Source: Lentisphaeria bacterium (lineage in GTDB: Bacteria > Verrucomicrobiota > Lentisphaeria > Victivallales > UBA1829). Taken from it: DNA of 7,089 nucleotides. The stretch is taken from positions 1-7,089 of the forward strand of contig DPDG01000079.1 of NCBI GenBank assembly GCA_003526375.1, read 5' to 3'. A program made the position numbers and the translations under genes. The notes under the pieces are model-generated. The model worked only from the letters and a program-made list of their open reading frames with translations, was not told where the DNA came from and made no database searches. Below are positions 3,815 through 7,089 of this stretch, piece by piece; the first letter of the stretch is position 1, and each line of letters begins with the position of its first letter.

Positions 3815-6800
3815 ATGCGGGGTGTGTGGAAAGGTATTTTGTTTACAGCGGCAAGTATCAAAGCCACACGTGGCAGAGGTGCGGATTTCTATCGTCAGCA
3901 CCTTGCCAATAATGATTACTACAGCGAGGACGGCAGAGTCGAAGGAGTCTGGCGGGGCAGTCTGGCATCCGCGTTTCATCTTGACGGCACTATCGTTCAG
4001 CCGGAGGCTTTTTCGCTTTTCCAGCAGAATCTCCATCCGGAAAGCCGGGGTAAACTGACACCGCGAAACAATCCTCACGCGGTGCGGTTCTATGATTTCC
4101 AATGTTCTGCGCAGAAGTCCGTTTCGGTGATGTCATTGTTCGATTCGCGTCTGATCGAAGCGCACCGGAAAGCTGTTGAAGTCGGGATGCGGGAGCTGGA
4201 GCGTTTTGCGGCCGTCCGCATCCGCAAGGGCGAATCGTATGCGACGAAGAATTTCGAGTTCACCGGGAAGTTCATCTATGCGCAGTATCATCATGACAAC
4301 AGCCGGCTGCTTGATCCGCAGCTTCACACGCACAACGTGATCGTGAATGTGACGCAGGAGGGGAACGGGTCGTTCAAGGCACTCGATCCATCGCAGATGT
4401 TCAAGGCGATCCGTTATGCGGGGAAATCCTATCAGAATGAGCTTGCCTGCGAGTGCCGCCGTCTCGGCTACGAGCTTGAAATGAAACGGGATGCCAAAGG
4501 TGAAATTACCGGTTTTGAAATCGCCGGAGTTCCGGAAGAGGTTCTGATACGCTGTTCTCAGCGCCGTCAGCAGATCGAAAAAGGGATTACCGAGTTTTAC
4601 GAAAAGAATCAGCGGTATCCGACGGCGAAAGAGATCAAGGCGATCACGCTGAAGACCCGTTCCCGGAAAATGCTGGAACGGACTGAACAGCAGGTTCGTG
4701 AACATAAGTTGTCGCTTTTGACCGATGAGGAACGGAGCCGCTTTGCGGATATAGCGTATGAGGCGGAACAGATGAGTTTCCTTCTGCCGTCGCGTCCGAT
4801 TCAGGAAACACCGGAACAGCAGATTCAAAAAGTCGCTGAGCAGCTTTTCGAACGGAGCGCCGTGCTGAGCGAAGACGCATTGCTGGCGGAAATTCAGAAT
4901 CAGAATCTCGGGAACTGCAATCTTGATGAACTGCGAAAAACGCTTGATTGCGTTCCGGGACTGGTGAACCTTTCCCGTCCGTCCGGAAATCCGTATTTCA
5001 CCACGGAAACGAATCTGAAGCAGGAGAACTATGTCATCGAAACGGTCAATGCGTTCCGTGATCTTCTGCCGGAGATCAGGAGTGAACGAAAGCCGTTCTC
5101 CAAACCGCCATTCTTGTCGGGCGATCATACTGCACAGCGCGAAGCGATCGAAACGATTTTGGGTTCAAAGTCTCCATTTGTCCTGTTTCGTGGTGTTGCC
5201 GGAGCGGGCAAGACTTCAACTTTGAAGGAGCTTTGCGGATGTCTGAAATCCGGCGGCGTGGAAAATATTCAGCTGATCGCTCCGACCAATTCGGCGGTGG
5301 ATGTTCTGAAAAAGGAGAGATTTACAAACGCGCAGACTGTTGCAAGTTTTTTGCAGAATCCGCAGGCATTGCCGCCGAAGGGGTCGTATCTGATTATCGA
5401 CGAATCCGGATTGAATTCGTTGTCGCAGGGGGCGGGGATCATCAAGCTCGTTTTGCAGAATGACTACCGGGTGTTGTTCGTTGGCGATGCCAGACAACAT
5501 AACTCCGTGGAAAGCGGCGACTTTTTCCGGCTGCTGGAGGAACATACACAGATTCCGAAAGCGACGCTTACACAGATTCATCGTCAGCAGACAGCGGAAT
5601 ACCGTAGGGGGATTGAGCTGGTTTCGGCAGGACTGGCTCTGGAAGGTTTCGAGACATTGGATCAAGGTGGTTTTGTGCGGGAGGGCAAGGGCAGATACCT
5701 GGAGGAAGCGGCAGAGAGTTTTATGGAATTGACGGATCAGGGGAAAAATCCGCTGAACTGTATTGCGGTCAGCCCGACGCATCGGGAATGCGACGCGCTG
5801 ACTGCGATTTTGCGCGAAAAGCTCAAGGCTGCCGGACAACTCAAAGCGAAAACGGAGCGAAACATCGTTACGTTTCAATCGTTCGGCTGGACAAAAGCGC
5901 AACTTGGCAACATTGCAAATTACCAGCCGGGAATGAAGCTCTTTTTCACGAACCGTTTAAAAGGAATAGGAAAGCCAGGCGAAATGGTCGGGATAGAGCA
6001 GGTCAAGTCATCAGGAGAACTCGTTTTGTCCAATGGTTTGACTGTAAACCCGCGCACAATCCGCAGCGCGGTTGATGTGGGAGAATCAACGGAACTTCCG
6101 GTTGCCGAAGGCGATCTGGTCCGCTTCACGGTGAATTTGAAAACGCCGGAATTCAAGATCAGCAACGGTTCGCTGGCGATTGCCACGGCGACGCCGAACG
6201 AATATAGTCTGCTGGATGCGGAACGGCGGATAACGGGAACGGTCTGTTTGCCGGAGTCGTTTCATGGAATCCGGCATGGCTGGGTGATGACCAGTCATGC
6301 TTCGCAGGGAATGACTGCTGATCATGTGGTGGTTGCGGCGGAAAAGATGTCGAAACAGGCGTTTTACGTCGGTTGCTCCCGCGGACGTTTCAAACTCGCG
6401 CTGCATCTGCCCGACCGGGAGCGTTTCAAAGAGGGACTGTTGCGAATTCCGACGGAGCGTTTGTCCGTTGCCGATCTGGTCAAATCCGGTGAAATCGAAA
6501 AACCGAATCTTGAGCATCTCAGGCGGATTCGGGAACAGTATGATCCTGATCCATATCGTCTGATGCGTTCCTGCCACCTCAAAAGAGTAGTGGCGAAGTT
6601 GCGCCGTGCCGGACGACAGGCAACGGCGGCTGTCATGTCCGTTATCCGCTTCAAGCTCTCCAGTAAATGTCGCAGGAATTATGTCGCATCGCGCATGGAG
6701 GAATATCAGAGGCAATTGCGGAAAATCAACGTACAGGCGCAGGAAAGGAAAATGGCGGAAACTCAGGCAACGTTGCAGGAACATCGAGTCGTTGAACAGG

Positions 6801-6871
6801 AAAGTCCGGCGACAGCAAACGAGATGAAACGGAACAGACCGCGTCCCGTTCGCAAGGGACCGGAACGATAA
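3815..6871 (+). CDS. MOBF-family conjugative relaxase-helicase (TrwC/TraI type)
   Basis: This enzyme nicks the transferred strand at oriT, stays bound to its 5' end through a tyrosine, and unwinds the DNA for conjugation. The product is 1018 residues, close to TrwC size. The relaxase domain (about 1-300) has candidate catalytic tyrosines at Y26 (ADFY) and Y35-Y36 (NDYYSEDG), and the metal-binding histidines H160, H171 and H173 (HHDNSRLLDPQLHTHN), whose spacing of 11 and 2 equals the TrwC triad. The helicase half is RecD-like: Walker A GVAGAGKT (460-467), motif II DESG (529-532), GDARQH (557-562), HRQ (589-591), TSHASQG (826-832) and YVGCSRGR (851-858). The C-terminal 70 residues are charged and basic. 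I chose ATG 3815 for the ribosome site; the frame runs back to a GTG at 3680, but that extension reads through the repeats and leader. No frameshift or lost motif is seen. Confidence 0.95.
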   Translation: MRGVWKGILFTAASIKATRGRGADFYRQHLANNDYYSEDGRVEGVWRGSLASAFHLDGTIVQPEAFSLFQQNLHPESRGKLTPRNNPHAVRFYDFQCSAQKSVSVMSLFDSRLIEAHRKAVEVGMRELERFAAVRIRKGESYATKNFEFTGKFIYAQYHHDNSRLLDPQLHTHNVIVNVTQEGNGSFKALDPSQMFKAIRYAGKSYQNELACECRRLGYELEMKRDAKGEITGFEIAGVPEEVLIRCSQRRQQIEKGITEFYEKNQRYPTAKEIKAITLKTRSRKMLERTEQQVREHKLSLLTDEERSRFADIAYEAEQMSFLLPSRPIQETPEQQIQKVAEQLFERSAVLSEDALLAEIQNQNLGNCNLDELRKTLDCVPGLVNLSRPSGNPYFTTETNLKQENYVIETVNAFRDLLPEIRSERKPFSKPPFLSGDHTAQREAIETILGSKSPFVLFRGVAGAGKTSTLKELCGCLKSGGVENIQLIAPTNSAVDVLKKERFTNAQTVASFLQNPQALPPKGSYLIIDESGLNSLSQGAGIIKLVLQNDYRVLFVGDARQHNSVESGDFFRLLEEHTQIPKATLTQIHRQQTAEYRRGIELVSAGLALEGFETLDQGGFVREGKGRYLEEAAESFMELTDQGKNPLNCIAVSPTHRECDALTAILREKLKAAGQLKAKTERNIVTFQSFGWTKAQLGNIANYQPGMKLFFTNRLKGIGKPGEMVGIEQVKSSGELVLSNGLTVNPRTIRSAVDVGESTELPVAEGDLVRFTVNLKTPEFKISNGSLAIATATPNEYSLLDAERRITGTVCLPESFHGIRHGWVMTSHASQGMTADHVVVAAEKMSKQAFYVGCSRGRFKLALHLPDRERFKEGLLRIPTERLSVADLVKSGEIEKPNLEHLRRIREQYDPDPYRLMRSCHLKRVVAKLRRAGRQATAAVMSVIRFKLSSKCRRNYVASRMEEYQRQLRKINVQAQERKMAETQATLQEHRVVEQESPATANEMKRNRPRPVRKGPER

Positions 6872-6899
6872 TCAACAAGCAAATATGGAGGTCAGCAAA

Positions 6900-7089
6900 A
6901 TGAACAATGAACGACAGAAATACGTCGGGTGGGAAGCCGTTCAAACTCCGGTTCCCCGTTTGAGAATCCGGACCGATGAAGGGGAACATTTTCTTATTCC
7001 CTGGCACATGATCTCGTTAATCAAGGCAGACCTGTCGCTCAAAATGATCGAGCTGCACACTGTATCTGTAAAAGATAAGACTTCATCTG
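6900..7089 (+). CDS. Small protein of unknown function after the relaxase, cut by window edge
   Basis: I do not recognise this protein. The frame is open for 63 codons from ATG at 6900 to the right edge. A clear GGAGG (6887-6891) lies eight bases upstream, and the gene begins 28 bases after the relaxase stop codon, so it is very likely translated from the same transcript. The visible sequence begins MNNERQKYVGWEAVQ, continues with alternating strand-like segments (LRIRTDEGEHFLIPW) and a helix-like HMISLIKADLSLK, then MIELHTVSVKDK. There is no signal peptide, membrane segment or known motif. Its place in the operon hints at a role in transfer or its control, but that is only positional. Confidence 0.75.
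   Translation, partial: MNNERQKYVGWEAVQTPVPRLRIRTDEGEHFLIPWHMISLIKADLSLKMIELHTVSVKDKTSS

Noticed and set aside
4133..6784. Long minus-strand open frames opposite the relaxase (4133-5128, 5216-5902, 6086-6784)
   Set aside because: They are antisense to a fully conserved relaxase-helicase, have Arg/Phe/Leu-heavy shadow composition, and show no motif.

Overview
The window is a piece of bacterial accessory DNA, most likely from a plasmid or an integrative conjugative element. It holds two divergent blocks. The left block, about 1-2350 and read leftward, is the start of a type I restriction-modification operon: a small helix-turn-helix gene, hsdM, and the first 497 bases of hsdS, which runs off the left edge. 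The right block, about 3090-7089, is a conjugation module: a large MOBF (TrwC/TraI-type) relaxase-helicase read rightward, a short unknown gene starting 28 bases after it, and a small HTH protein read leftward from the other side of a repeat-rich intergenic region.

Between the blocks, about 2350-3090 is non-coding and decayed. In it I can read the remains of a small conserved hypothetical protein on the minus strand, with an in-frame stop, and less clearly a second broken gene upstream of it.

The 260-base gap between the HTH gene and the relaxase gene is the most structured part of the window. It has six copies of a GTGCGTAAT repeat in both orientations, four of them forming a 45-base imperfect palindrome. 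A 7-bp-stem hairpin follows, then two more inverted repeats in the relaxase leader. A very good promoter for the HTH gene lies between the outer repeats. The arrangement is what one expects of an origin of transfer combined with a regulated divergent promoter region, but no nick site was proven.

How the parts may work together (inference): the relaxase would nick at the repeat region and unwind the strand for transfer, with the divergent HTH protein as an oriT accessory factor or regulator. The restriction-modification operon would be cargo that protects or stabilises the element. No hsdR, replication gene, integrase or type IV secretion gene is visible, so element type and mobility cannot be settled here.

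The organism cannot be named from the sequence. Coding DNA is of roughly middle GC content with AT-rich intergenic stretches, and Shine-Dalgarno sites are clear. The relaxase reminds me of those in gut-associated Lentisphaerota and other PVC-group bacteria; this is an impression from memory and only a low-confidence guess.
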